Notes: generated by a model from the letters alone, not told the origin. Positions 1 to 7,024 are shown, counted from the stretch's first letter. The stretch is 9,824 nt of DNA from Aquirufa sp. (GCA_030833145.1 JAURHT010000076.1:1-9824), one strand, 5' to 3'. Made by a program: numbers and translations.

Positions 1-664
1 TCCAACGAGCCGCTTCCGCTTCCATACCGCCACCGATCTCACCGATCATCACGATACCTTCTGTTTCTGGGTCGTTCATTAATAATTCAACTGCTTCTTT
101 CGTTGTAGTCCCAATGATAGGGTCACCACCGATACCGATCGCCGTTGTTTGGCCTAAACCTGCTTTTGTTAATTGATCTACTGCTTCGTACGTTAACGTT
201 CCTGATTTAGAAACGATACCTACGCGGCCTTTTTGGAAGATAAAGCCTGGCATGATACCTACTTTACACTCGTCAGCCGTCATAACGCCTGGGCAGTTAG
301 GTCCGATTAAACGCGTATCGTAGTTCGAGATATATTCTTTCGCCACGATCATATCTTTCGTAGGGATACCCTCTGTGATACAAATAATGACTTTAATTCC
401 TGCATCTGCAGCTTCCATAATCGCATCCGCAGCAAAAGCGGGTGGAACGAAAATGATGGATGTATCAGCTCCTGTAGAAGCAACCGCATCCGCTACTGTA
501 TTGAAAATAGGGCGATCTAAGTGCTTAGCGCCACCTTTACCTGGGGTAACTCCCCCTACCACTTGGGTTCCGTACGCGATCATTTGCTCCGCGTGAAAAG
601 TTCCCTCAGTACCTGTGAAACCTTGAACAATAATTTTTGAATTCTTATTTACTAAAACACTCAT
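1..664 (-). CDS. sucD: Succinyl-CoA ligase (ADP-forming) subunit alpha, N-terminal 221 residues (partial)
   Basis: The product is the alpha subunit of succinyl-CoA synthetase, which couples succinyl-CoA cleavage to nucleotide triphosphate formation in the TCA cycle. Translation from the ATG at 664 begins [20 protein letters not shown]. The CoA-binding Rossmann loop GFTGTEG lies at residues 15-21, GGVTPGKGG at 37-45, GPNCPG at 121-126, [10 protein letters not shown] at 152-161 and GIGGDPIIG at 177-185, all family hallmarks. E. coli SucD is 289 residues and its phosphorylated His is near 246, so the catalytic His and about 70 residues lie beyond the left edge. The frame is intact across the visible part. 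The gene diverges from recN across a 143-bp gap holding a good Bacteroidota-type promoter 39-46 nt upstream of this start. No Shine-Dalgarno sequence is seen. Confidence 0.97.
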   Translation of the reverse strand, partial: MSVLVNKNSKIIVQGFTGTEGTFHAEQMIAYGTQVVGGVTPGKGGAKHLDRPIFNTVADAVASTGADTSIIFVPPAFAADAIMEAADAGIKVIICITEGIPTKDMIVAKEYISNYDTRLIGPNCPGVMTADECKVGIMPGFIFQKGRVGIVSKSGTLTYEAVDQLTKAGLGQTTAIGIGGDPIIGTTTKEAVELLMNDPETEGIVMIGEIGGGMEAEAARW

Positions 665-702
665 TTCGTAGGGGTTATAATAACGTAGGCGAAAAATTTT
701 TC

Positions 703-735
703 CAAAGGTACAAAATATTGATAAAAATTATCAAA
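703..735 (-). promoter_or_regulatory. Predicted Bacteroidota-type promoter for sucD
   Basis: On the minus strand TTTG (735-732) is followed after 21 nt by TACCTTTG (710-703). This matches the Bacteroidota primary sigma consensus of TTTG at -33 and TAnnTTTG at -7. Transcription would start around 695-699, giving a leader of about 30-35 nt. The match is read from the sequence; the activity is inferred. Confidence 0.55.
718..734. repeat. 17-bp perfect inverted repeat in the sucD promoter
   Basis: TTGATAA, a 3-nt AAA spacer, then TTATCAA. The palindrome covers most of the sucD -33 element and reaches into the spacer before the -7 box, where a regulator could bind. It is AT-rich, so a chance origin is possible. 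Confidence 0.35.
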
Positions 736-807
736 ATCCTGATTGATAGACGAAATAAAAATGCGAACAATTTTTTTTGCGTAAATTCGAACTTTGATGC
801 CTTTCCT

Positions 808-2469
808 ATGTTGAAGCACCTTCATATCCAAAACTACTCGTTGATCGAACAGCTCGACCTGCATTTGACAGGTGGACTGACCGTGATTACGGGAGAAACG
901 GGTGCTGGAAAATCCATATTATTAGGGGCAATCTCCTTATTATTAGGCCAAAGAGCAGACAGCAAAAGCCTTTTCGATACCACTAAGAAATGTATCATTG
1001 AAGGCCAATTTTCACTCGTGAATTTTCCGCATTTACAATCGGTTTTCGAAGAAGAGGAAATCGATTTCGAAGAGCCTTGCCTCATTCGCAGAGAAATCAA
1101 CCCACAAGGAAAATCGCGCAGTTTCGTTAACGACACACCGGTCACACTTGAAACGCTGAAACGAATCGGAAACGAATTAGTCGACATACACTCCCAGCAA
1201 GATACGTGGTGGATGTCTCATCCCGATTTCACGCTGGATATGGTCGATGCCTATGCGCAGAATGAGGCCTTGAAAAAGACCTATGTCTCCGCATTTTCCG
1301 CTTGGTCTGCAAGTGTTTCCGCTTTGAGGGCTTTAGAACAAGAATCTACGAAAGGAACCCAGGAACTAGATTTCATCCAATTTCAATTTGATGAATTAAG
1401 CAAAGCCCAGTTAAAAGAGGGTGAATACGAAGCCTTAGATACTGCGGTACAAAAACTGCAAAACGCTGAACAAATTCAGGAGAAATTGGCCATTTTAGCG
1501 CAAGCACTAAGTGTTTCAGAGGTTTCTGCACTACACCAAAGTCGAATCGCCCTACAACAAGCCACGGCTTTGAGTAAATGGGGTGAGAATTTTGCCGACT
1601 GGAAAACACGCATCGAATCGATTTGGATTGAATTAAAAGACTTAGGTGCAGAAGTCGAAGGTGAGGCGGAAGATTTCGTTTACGATCCGCTTGAATTAGA
1701 ACAAAAACAAAAGCGATTAGACTTACTAAATCGCTTGCTACAAAAATACCAAGCGTCTACCGTTTCAGAATTAGTGTCGCTGGTCGAATCGCTTGATGTA
1801 AGACTATCTCAATATTCATCGATGGATACCTTGTTAGTCGAAGCTCGGGAAAGAGTAGAAGCCGATTTCAAGCTGGCCACTTCTGCAGCTGCGGACTTAT
1901 CTTCGTCTCGCTCTGCCGTTTTAGACGCAATTTCCACGGCTCTTGTCATTTCCTTGCAATCCTTAGGCATTCCGAATGCGAATTTAGCTTGGGAGATGAC
2001 GGCCAAAGATCTAGCTGCTAATGGCTCAGATAAAATTCAGCTACTTTTCTCTGCCAACAAAGGTTTAGCCCCTAAACCGTTTAAGCAAATCGCTTCTGGC
2101 GGTGAGATGAGTCGTTTAATGCTTTCCATCAAACACTTATTAGCGAAGAAAAGAGCCTTACCTACTTTAATTTTAGATGAGATTGACACGGGTGTTTCCG
2201 GAGAAATCGCCATCAAAATGGGCCAAATGCTCAGCCAAATGAGTCAAGGACACCAAATCATCGCCATCACTCACCTTCCGCAAATCGCAGCGGCAGGATC
2301 CAAACACTGGTTTGTCTACAAAGATCACGCGGGATCGAAAACTGTTTCGAACCTTCGCGAGTTAAGAGAAGAGGAACGCGTAGAAGAAATCGCCAAAATG
2401 ATCGGTGGACAACAAGGCTATAAAGATTTACTCGATAATGTTCGGAATTTAATCCAATCCCACGAATGA
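808..2469 (+). CDS. recN: DNA repair protein RecN
   Basis: RecN is an SMC-like cytoplasmic ATPase that acts early in recombinational repair of double-strand breaks. The 553-residue product has the length of E. coli RecN. It begins MLKHLHIQNYSLIEQLDL, the usual RecN N-terminus; Walker A GETGAGKS is at 29-36, the ABC signature SGGEMSR at 430-436, Walker B LILDE at 454-458 and the switch His in AITHLPQIAA at 489. The segment from about 150 to 380 is rich in Leu, Glu, Gln and Lys, as expected for the coiled-coil arms. An in-frame ATG at 637 would add 57 residues running back into the sucD start; that extension is Asn/Lys-rich and unlike RecN, so the ATG at 808 is chosen. The TGA overlaps the ATG of the next gene (ATGA). 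No clear promoter is seen; TAAATTCG at 782-789 is a weak -7 candidate. Confidence 0.96.
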   Translation: MLKHLHIQNYSLIEQLDLHLTGGLTVITGETGAGKSILLGAISLLLGQRADSKSLFDTTKKCIIEGQFSLVNFPHLQSVFEEEEIDFEEPCLIRREINPQGKSRSFVNDTPVTLETLKRIGNELVDIHSQQDTWWMSHPDFTLDMVDAYAQNEALKKTYVSAFSAWSASVSALRALEQESTKGTQELDFIQFQFDELSKAQLKEGEYEALDTAVQKLQNAEQIQEKLAILAQALSVSEVSALHQSRIALQQATALSKWGENFADWKTRIESIWIELKDLGAEVEGEAEDFVYDPLELEQKQKRLDLLNRLLQKYQASTVSELVSLVESLDVRLSQYSSMDTLLVEARERVEADFKLATSAAADLSSSRSAVLDAISTALVISLQSLGIPNANLAWEMTAKDLAANGSDKIQLLFSANKGLAPKPFKQIASGGEMSRLMLSIKHLLAKKRALPTLILDEIDTGVSGEIAIKMGQMLSQMSQGHQIIAITHLPQIAAAGSKHWFVYKDHAGSKTVSNLRELREEERVEEIAKMIGGQQGYKDLLDNVRNLIQSHE

Positions 2470-2846
2470 AAAAATGGATCGCACTCAGCCTTTTTTTAGT
2501 AGGCTGCTCTCAGGCAGAAGAAAAACTTAGCGAAGAATTACAAGTGAAAGTCCTCGGATTACACGATGTATTAATGCCCAAAACAGAACAAATCGTTTCC
2601 CTGAAATCAAAATTAGACAGCCTTGCAACAGGCGCAGACTCCACGCATGTGCGCACGCTGATTCGTTCATTAGACAAGGCAGACCAATCGATGATGGATT
2701 GGATGCACCAGTTCTCGATCGATAGTTTGGGGAAAATGGATGTAAATACCAAGGTGATTTACCTCAAGAACCAATACACTCAACTCACTGAACTTCAAAA
2801 ATTAACAGATTCTACCCTAGATGCGGCACAAAAATATCGTCCTTAG
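2466..2846 (+). CDS. Small helical lipoprotein of unknown function
   Basis: This 126-residue protein is not one I recognise. It has a short basic start (MKKW), a hydrophobic stretch and the lipobox LVGC with Cys14, so it is predicted to be a lipoprotein. The mature part is about 112 residues, mostly polar and helical in character, with repeated Leu/Lys/Glu patterns at about 21-50 and 95-120 that could form a coiled coil or helical bundle. No catalytic or metal motif is visible. Directly after the Cys comes S-Q-A-E-E, which contains the Q-A-(D/E)2 form of the lipoprotein surface-export signal described in Capnocytophaga. The start overlaps the recN stop by 4 nt and the end overlaps the SCO1 gene by 26 nt, so it is almost certainly co-translated with both. 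A role near SCO1 and respiration is a guess from position only. Confidence 0.85.
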   Translation: MKKWIALSLFLVGCSQAEEKLSEELQVKVLGLHDVLMPKTEQIVSLKSKLDSLATGADSTHVRTLIRSLDKADQSMMDWMHQFSIDSLGKMDVNTKVIYLKNQYTQLTELQKLTDSTLDAAQKYRP

Positions 2847-3435
2847 TATTGCTTTAGCTGTTTTGGCTTTCTCCTGTTCACAAGAGAAAAAATTGCCTTT
2901 TATGGGCCCTAAAACGGTAAATGCAAAAGGCGACACGGTATATCACCAAATACCTGCCTTTCAATTTCTAAATCAAGATTCAGTCCTGGTAACAGAGAAA
3001 GACGTGGAAGGCAAAGTATATGTGGCCGATTTTTTCTTCACCACTTGCCCTACCATTTGCCCTAAAATGAAAACGCAAATGTTGCGTATTTATGAGCGTT
3101 ATGAAGAGCGTGACGAGGTACGAATCATTTCACACAGCATAGATCCGGATTTTGATAACACCTCCGTTCTCAAGGATTATGCGACGCGATTAAAAGTGCA
3201 AGCCCCTAAATGGAATTTGTTGACGGGAGATAAGGCTGCAATTTATAAACTAGGCCAAAAAAGCTACCTGGTATCTGCACAAGAAGATCCAAACGAAGCT
3301 GGAGGATTTGTCCACAGTGGTGCATTTATTTTAGTAGACAAAAACAGACATGTTCGAGGCATTTATGATGGGACCGTGGAAACGGAGGTTAATCACTTGC
3401 TGGAGGATATGGAAGTGCTTTTAAAAGAGCAGTAA
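2821..3435 (+). CDS. SCO1/SenC family copper chaperone, lipoprotein
   Basis: SCO proteins are membrane-anchored thioredoxin-fold proteins that bind copper and help assemble the CuA centre of cytochrome c oxidase. The 204-residue product has a hydrophobic N-terminus with a lipobox-like AFSC and Cys19. The copper motif is TTCPTICP with Cys76 and Cys80 (CxxxC), and the third ligand is His165 in GGFVHSGAF. The thioredoxin-like core appears as YVADFFFTTC (67-76), ISHSIDPDFD (103-112) and the late strand FILVDKNRHVRGIYDGT. All three copper ligands are present. The residue after the lipid Cys is followed by SQEKK, without an acidic pair, which fits retention in the periplasm. The ATG at 2821 overlaps the preceding gene by 26 nt. 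The last codons and stop lie inside a perfect hairpin. The matching oxidase genes are not in the window. Confidence 0.93.
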   Translation: MRHKNIVLSIALAVLAFSCSQEKKLPFMGPKTVNAKGDTVYHQIPAFQFLNQDSVLVTEKDVEGKVYVADFFFTTCPTICPKMKTQMLRIYERYEERDEVRIISHSIDPDFDNTSVLKDYATRLKVQAPKWNLLTGDKAAIYKLGQKSYLVSAQEDPNEAGGFVHSGAFILVDKNRHVRGIYDGTVETEVNHLLEDMEVLLKEQ

Positions 3436-3467
3436 AATCCGTTTCGGATTTTACTGCTCTTTTAAAA
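3419..3467 (+). terminator. Perfect 22-bp hairpin overlapping the 3' end of the SCO1 gene
   Basis: A 22-nt arm (3419-3440) and its exact reverse complement (3446-3467) enclose the 5-nt loop GTTTC. The stop codon TAA (3433-3435) and the last codons lie in the left arm. The right arm contains CTCTTTT, giving only a short T-run, but the stem itself is very long. It is probably the terminator of the recN-lipoprotein-SCO1 run and, being symmetric, could act on both strands. Confidence 0.75.
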
Positions 3468-3468
3468 T

Positions 3469-3496
3469 AGAGTAGAGATTATAGAGTAGAGAGTAT
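3469..3496 (+). repeat. Heptamer array, 4 units, AG-phase on plus strand
   Basis: Read in steps of seven the sequence is AGAGTAG, AGATTAT, AGAGTAG, AGAGTAT. All four units fit AGNNTAN. The array starts one base after the SCO1 hairpin and faces a second array of opposite orientation, so the pair can form an imperfect stem-loop. It shares its unit with arrays at 6953, 7121 and 8368. Confidence 0.8.
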
Positions 3497-3505
3497 TTTT
3501 TATCT

Positions 3506-3533
3506 CTGCTCTATACTCTACTCTCTCTAATCT
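3506..3533 (-). repeat. Heptamer array, 4 units, inverted relative to the array at 3469
   Basis: On the minus strand the units are AGATTAG, AGAGAGT, AGAGTAT and AGAGCAG, and a degenerate fifth unit (AGATAAA) continues to 3499. Nine bases separate it from the plus-strand array. It ends 9 nt before the cytochrome c ATG, so with the SCO1 hairpin these arrays fill nearly the whole 107-bp gap. No TAnnTTTG promoter element is visible here; the nearest is TATTTTTT at 3494-3501. Confidence 0.8.
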
Positions 3534-3542
3534 TAAAAAAAT

Positions 3543-3911
3543 ATGAAATACTTACTTCTTCTAATCACCCCATTTTTTTTCTCTTGCCAAAGCAAAGAAG
3601 AAATCACCCAACAACAGTATTCCGTTGAGGGGATGGCACTATACAAAGCGAATTGCGAGAATTGCCACCAGGCGGATGGATCAGGATTGCGTGATTTGTA
3701 TCCGTCTATTCAACAAACGAAATTGAGTTCTGAGGCTTTGACCTGCTTATTAAAGAATGGCAAAAAAGGAAATGGTTTTATGCCGGCTAATCCGAAACTA
3801 CAAGCATTAGATATCGCAGAGCTCGTGACCTATATGCGCGAAAAATGGGGAGGTAAAAAACAAATTTATCCTGCAGACAGCGTGAAGTTAGCCTTGCAAA
3901 ACTGCCGCTAG
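3543..3911 (+). CDS. Small class I cytochrome c, predicted lipoprotein
   Basis: This 122-residue protein carries one covalent haem and should pass single electrons in the cell envelope. The haem motif is CENCH with Cys38, Cys41 and His42, followed by QADGSGLRDLYPSI, the usual segment after the haem site. The probable axial Met is Met80 in GNGFMPANP, and the closing helix is LDIAELVTYMREKWGG. The N-terminus is hydrophobic and ends in FFSC with Cys15, a permissive lipobox of a kind common in this phylum. The residues after Cys15 are Q-S-K-E-E, which contain the K-(D/E)2 form of the surface-export signal. Two further cysteines (68 and 121) are unexplained. It lies just downstream of SCO1, which supports a place in aerobic respiration. 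Its stop codon overlaps that of lptC. Confidence 0.92.
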   Translation: MKYLLLLITPFFFSCQSKEEITQQQYSVEGMALYKANCENCHQADGSGLRDLYPSIQQTKLSSEALTCLLKNGKKGNGFMPANPKLQALDIAELVTYMREKWGGKKQIYPADSVKLALQNCR

Positions 3912-4450
3912 TTCGTAGGCATCCCTTCTACTGCTACGACTGAATTTCGGACTTTGCGTAAGGAATAAGAAGAGAAATCTTGTGCAGCATCGAGCCCTAC
4001 CCCATTGACTAATTCTGTGCGTGTTCTTAATTGAACCGCCTTGTCTGTGAAGATTCGTTTTTCGACAGGCAACCAATTGAATTCATCCGTCTTTAAAGTT
4101 TCTTCCTTTTCTATGTTGTGGATAACCACGTGGCCGATGAGTTTGTAGGTATTTTTTTGGCGATAGAAATGAGCTGAATCGCCACGCACTTCCGAGGTGA
4201 TTTTTCCTGTTTTATCATAGAACCAAAGCTTCATCTCTTTCGGGTAAACCCGATCTTCTGAAGCCAAAGTCAATTGCTCCTCCGTAACCATTCTAACTAC
4301 TTTTCTGGCCGAATCAGAATACACCATATCGATACCAAACAATTCTGACTTAGGGCCTGAATAAACTGCTTTCGAATCGTCCGCTTTTTCGCGACAAGAA
4401 AAAATAGTGCTAATTATGAAGAGCAAAAAGAGGAAGCTCGAATTGCGCAT
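3908..4450 (-). CDS. lptC: LPS export ABC transporter periplasmic protein LptC
   Basis: LptC is anchored in the inner membrane and passes lipopolysaccharide from LptB2FG to the LptA/LptD bridge. The 180-residue product is close in size to E. coli LptC (191). A hydrophobic start ends in TIFSC with Cys19, so it is probably a lipoprotein here instead of having a transmembrane anchor. The body reads as the beta-jellyroll pattern of the family: GIDMVYSDSARKVVRMVTEE, then YPKEMKLWFYDKTGKITSEV, AHFYRQKNTYKLIGHVVI, and EETLKTDEFNWLPVEKRIFT, ending with a stretch like the LptC 'NGVGLDA' segment. The ATG lies 9 nt after the stop of the outer-membrane protein gene, so the two form an operon. The call rests on motif pattern and length; LptC sequences are divergent. 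Confidence 0.85.
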   Translation of the reverse strand: MRNSSFLFLLFIISTIFSCREKADDSKAVYSGPKSELFGIDMVYSDSARKVVRMVTEEQLTLASEDRVYPKEMKLWFYDKTGKITSEVRGDSAHFYRQKNTYKLIGHVVIHNIEKEETLKTDEFNWLPVEKRIFTDKAVQLRTRTELVNGVGLDAAQDFSSYSLRKVRNSVVAVEGMPTN

Positions 4451-4459
4451 TGGAGAAAA

Positions 4460-5767
4460 TTAGTTGATTTTCTGCTTTTGGAACCATAAATCACTGAAAG
4501 TCAAACCTAAAGTCAACCGGTGGTATTGTTCTTCCATTCCATTTTCTGTAATTAAACCACGGCGCCCCACTTGGTAGGCAATATTCAAGAAAGAAAGATT
4601 GCGAAGCGGTAAAGCAACACCAAAACTTAGATTCTTATCCACAGCATACTTTCCATTCCCTAAAAAGTCATAGGCCGTTTTCTCATACGAAGCTCCCAGT
4701 CTATAGGTTGTACGTTTAATATAACTAGAAACCGATTCAATATCAGGCGTATATTCACCACCTATAGACACTTTGTGCGAAGCTGGTAATGCAGCTGTAC
4801 GGCCTAAATTATTGTTCACCTTACTCCAATCAGTATAGCTATAATCGACCCCAGCCATCCATTTAGCGGCTTTCTCGATACTTAAGCCAAAACGTTTAGC
4901 CACCGGAATCTGCTGAACAAATTTCGCAGACTTTTCTAACGTATCTGCATTTATAATCGTGATTCCAGAAAGGTCCATCGTCGCAAATCGCTTCACTTGA
5001 TTTGCATTGAGGGTAGAATTTAAATCCAATGTAGCCCCCGCATTGATGAACATATCATTTTTTAATTTAAGTCTATAAGCAAATCCTGCTTTGAACTGAA
5101 AGTCTGAATAAGAGGTTAAGTCCTCTAATTGCACTTTATAATACTGGCCATCCGACATGTTTTGGGTTGCCACATTACGATTTACTTGACCAAACAAGTA
5201 ATCCATTTGTAAGCCAACATATAGCTCCTTAAATAGGCGTACACCGTTTGAAATAGACACTTTGCTCACTCCTCCCGTACCTTTATAACTATAAATCAAA
5301 CTATCCACCCCTAATAAATTAAGGCGACGATAAGATCTAGTTTCATATTCTACTGCCGAATGCGGGCGAATACCCACTGACATGGTCCAGCGACTTGTGA
5401 CAGGTAAAGTCAAATTCAAGGATTGGTAATTACCTCCAAAAACCTTTTGTTGTTGACGGTAATCCTGCAATGTTTTGTATTCTGTGTTAATGCCAACTTC
5501 TAAATTAGTCCAACGATTTCTCGCTAATAAGGCTGGATTAACTACATTGGTATAGATCCCATTTGAATTAGAAACACCGATGCCGCCCATCATCATTTGG
5601 GTAACATTATTTCCGGATTGAATTTCACCCATACCTAGATAGGAATAAGGCGAATTCAAGATCGTCTGTGCCCAAAGTGCAGGGCTCACCGATAAAAACA
5701 ATACGATTAATAGAGAACGAAGTGTTTTCGGAAGGGCTGTAGGCTGATTCAAAGAAATAAAATTCAT
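4460..5767 (-). CDS. Outer-membrane beta-barrel protein, possibly FadL/OmpP1-like
   Basis: The 435-residue product has a signal peptide with its hydrophobic core at about 19-31 and probable cleavage after LWA (residue 33). The mature part opens with NSPYSYLGMGEIQSGNN and GGIGVSNSNGIYTNVVNPALLA, a glycine-rich hatch-like start followed by an NPA motif seen in FadL-type barrels. The rest alternates polar and aromatic residues with many Tyr, as in a barrel, and ends DLWFQKQKIN, an aromatic C-terminus common in Bacteroidota barrels. Its cargo is unknown. An in-frame ATG at 5920 would add 51 residues overlapping the divergent channel gene; the ATG at 5767 is preferred because a signal peptide follows it and a GGAGG lies 11 nt upstream. 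It is upstream of lptC in one operon, which suggests envelope biogenesis but does not prove a link to LPS transport. Confidence 0.82.
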   Translation of the reverse strand: MNFISLNQPTALPKTLRSLLIVLFLSVSPALWAQTILNSPYSYLGMGEIQSGNNVTQMMMGGIGVSNSNGIYTNVVNPALLARNRWTNLEVGINTEYKTLQDYRQQQKVFGGNYQSLNLTLPVTSRWTMSVGIRPHSAVEYETRSYRRLNLLGVDSLIYSYKGTGGVSKVSISNGVRLFKELYVGLQMDYLFGQVNRNVATQNMSDGQYYKVQLEDLTSYSDFQFKAGFAYRLKLKNDMFINAGATLDLNSTLNANQVKRFATMDLSGITIINADTLEKSAKFVQQIPVAKRFGLSIEKAAKWMAGVDYSYTDWSKVNNNLGRTAALPASHKVSIGGEYTPDIESVSSYIKRTTYRLGASYEKTAYDFLGNGKYAVDKNLSFGVALPLRNLSFLNIAYQVGRRGLITENGMEEQYHRLTLGLTFSDLWFQKQKIN

Positions 5768-5778
5768 AAAATTAAAAT

Positions 5779-5783
5779 CCTCC
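5779..5783 (-). promoter_or_regulatory. Shine-Dalgarno sequence of the outer-membrane protein gene
   Basis: GGAGG on the minus strand, 11 nt before the ATG at 5767. Strong Shine-Dalgarno sites are uncommon in Bacteroidota, and this one decides the start against the longer reading from 5920. It sits beside a small palindrome TCCC-4-GGGA (5781-5792) that could partly hide it. Confidence 0.5.
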
Positions 5784-5820
5784 CTTTTGGGAATACTAGT
5801 GTGTAAAGGTCGTAATTTTA

Positions 5821-5853
5821 TTTCACATTCGACTAAGTTATTAGCTATATTTG
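5821..5853 (+). promoter_or_regulatory. Predicted Bacteroidota-type promoter for the MscS-like gene
   Basis: TATATTTG at 5846-5853 matches TAnnTTTG exactly. TTTC at 5821-5824, 21 nt upstream, is a three-of-four match to the -33 TTTG, with the same spacing as the sucD promoter. The predicted leader is about 15-20 nt before the ATG at 5878. Confidence 0.5.
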
Positions 5854-5877
5854 AACTCAAAATTAATAAAGTAAACG

Positions 5878-6942
5878 ATGGAGGAATTAAAAAACGGAAT
5901 CTATTTAGATAATTCAGCATGGGATTTACTCCTTTTCGGAGGGATTATTTTAATCAGTTTTATCTTAAGACGTTTTTTCTCTAATTCCTTTTCAAAGATT
6001 GTTTACCGCTTTCTCCCCGATGAATCCATCTCGATTCAAGATTGCGTGCAACTCATTCGCAAACCATTTGAATTACTGATCTTTTGGATCTTCTTATATT
6101 TTGCGGTCCAAAACCTCCACGTCCCATCTGCCTGGAATATTCAGCCGATGGAGAATTTTGGCTTACTTTACCTCATTGAAAAAGCCTTCGAATCAGCGGT
6201 CATTTTTACCATCACCTGGGTCATTGTTCGCCTAATGAAAGTCATTATTCTGGTCGCTCAAGAAAAGTGGAACGGCGCAGATCAAAAATCGAAACAACAA
6301 TTCATTCCGTTCCTGAACGATTTGTCAATGGTCTTTATTATCACGGCGGCTGGATTTGTTTTCCTAGGTCGCGTTTTCGAGGTGGATGTGGTAGCCCTCA
6401 TTACCGGTTTAGGAATTGGAGGTTTAGCCCTAGCCCTAGCTGCTCGTGAAACATTGGAAAACTTATTTGCCTCTTTCACCATTTTCCTTGACCTCCCATT
6501 TGTCGTAGGTGATAATATCCAAATAGGATCCATCAGCGGTGATATAGAGAAAATTGGCTTTAGAAGCACGCGTATCCGCGGTGCAGATGGTAATTTAATT
6601 TTAGTCCCTAATCGCCTTTTAACATCACAATCGCTCGAAAATATGAGCGAACGCGATTATAGACGTGCAAAATATACCATTCAATGCGAATTGAATACCA
6701 AGCCGGCACAAATTGAAAAAGCCATCGCAGCGATTGAAACCTTCATCCAAGAAGACTCCTTGTGCAAGAAAAAAGTGCCTAAGGTTATATTCGAAGGTTT
6801 TGGGGCCTATTCTATTGATATTTCCGTGACATATTTCGTCCAAACCAAAGACTTCTCCAAGTTTCAGGCAACAAAACAGGCCATTAATTTAGGGATATTG
6901 AAGGTGCTGGAGAAGGAGAAGATTGTGATGGCGAGATCGTAG
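5878..6942 (+). CDS. MscS family mechanosensitive ion channel
   Basis: The 354-residue inner-membrane protein should open under membrane tension and release small solutes during hypo-osmotic shock. It is longer than E. coli MscS (286) and nearer to the YnaI size class (343). Hydrophobic segments are at about 15-30, 64-79, 103-127 and 150-167, followed by the pore helix, where GLGIGGLALALAARETLENL (177-196) shows the Gly/Ala packing pattern typical of MscS. The next part, FIDLP-like FLDLPFVVGDNIQIG and GDIEKIGFRSTRIRGADG, is the conserved beta domain, with VPNRLL closing it; the remainder is the alpha/beta cytoplasmic cage. Five membrane helices in all suggest a YnaI-type layout. The gene stands alone, divergent from the barrel gene, and ends before a heptamer array and a strong terminator. 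Confidence 0.93.
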   Translation: MEELKNGIYLDNSAWDLLLFGGIILISFILRRFFSNSFSKIVYRFLPDESISIQDCVQLIRKPFELLIFWIFLYFAVQNLHVPSAWNIQPMENFGLLYLIEKAFESAVIFTITWVIVRLMKVIILVAQEKWNGADQKSKQQFIPFLNDLSMVFIITAAGFVFLGRVFEVDVVALITGLGIGGLALALAARETLENLFASFTIFLDLPFVVGDNIQIGSISGDIEKIGFRSTRIRGADGNLILVPNRLLTSQSLENMSERDYRRAKYTIQCELNTKPAQIEKAIAAIETFIQEDSLCKKKVPKVIFEGFGAYSIDISVTYFVQTKDFSKFQATKQAINLGILKVLEKEKIVMARS

Positions 6943-6952
6943 TAGTCGCAAG

Positions 6953-7015
6953 AGAGAGGAGAGAGGAGAGTATAGAGTAGAGATTAAAGCATAAAGAATA
7001 GAGCATAAAGCATAA
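6953..7015 (+). repeat. Heptamer array, 9 units, AG-phase on plus strand
   Basis: In steps of seven the units are AGAGAGG twice, AGAGTAT, AGAGTAG, AGATTAA, AGCATAA, AGAATAG, AGCATAA, AGCATAA. AG holds positions 1-2 in all nine and TA positions 5-6 in seven. The array begins 10 nt after the channel gene stop and ends 9 nt before the terminator at 7025. An array of opposite orientation lies at 7121, beyond the terminator. Confidence 0.85.
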
Positions 7016-7024
7016 AGATGGCAT

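Noticed and set aside
375..596. 73-codon plus-strand reading frame inside sucD
   Set aside because: It is the antisense shadow of the sucD coding sequence, which is conserved throughout.
718..734. LexA/SOS box controlling recN
   Set aside because: The palindrome does not resemble a known LexA box, lies 74 nt upstream of recN and fits the sucD promoter better.
637..807. N-terminal extension of recN by 57 residues from an upstream ATG
   Set aside because: It overlaps the sucD start codon and promoter, is Asn/Lys-rich, and is unlike RecN, whose usual start matches the ATG at 808.
834..1187. 117-codon minus-strand reading frame inside recN
   Set aside because: It is antisense to the conserved Walker A region of recN and has no start signal or recognisable motif.
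5768..5920. 51-residue extension of the outer-membrane protein from the ATG at 5920 (minus)
   Set aside because: It would overlap the divergent channel gene and its promoter; a signal peptide and a GGAGG support the start at 5767.
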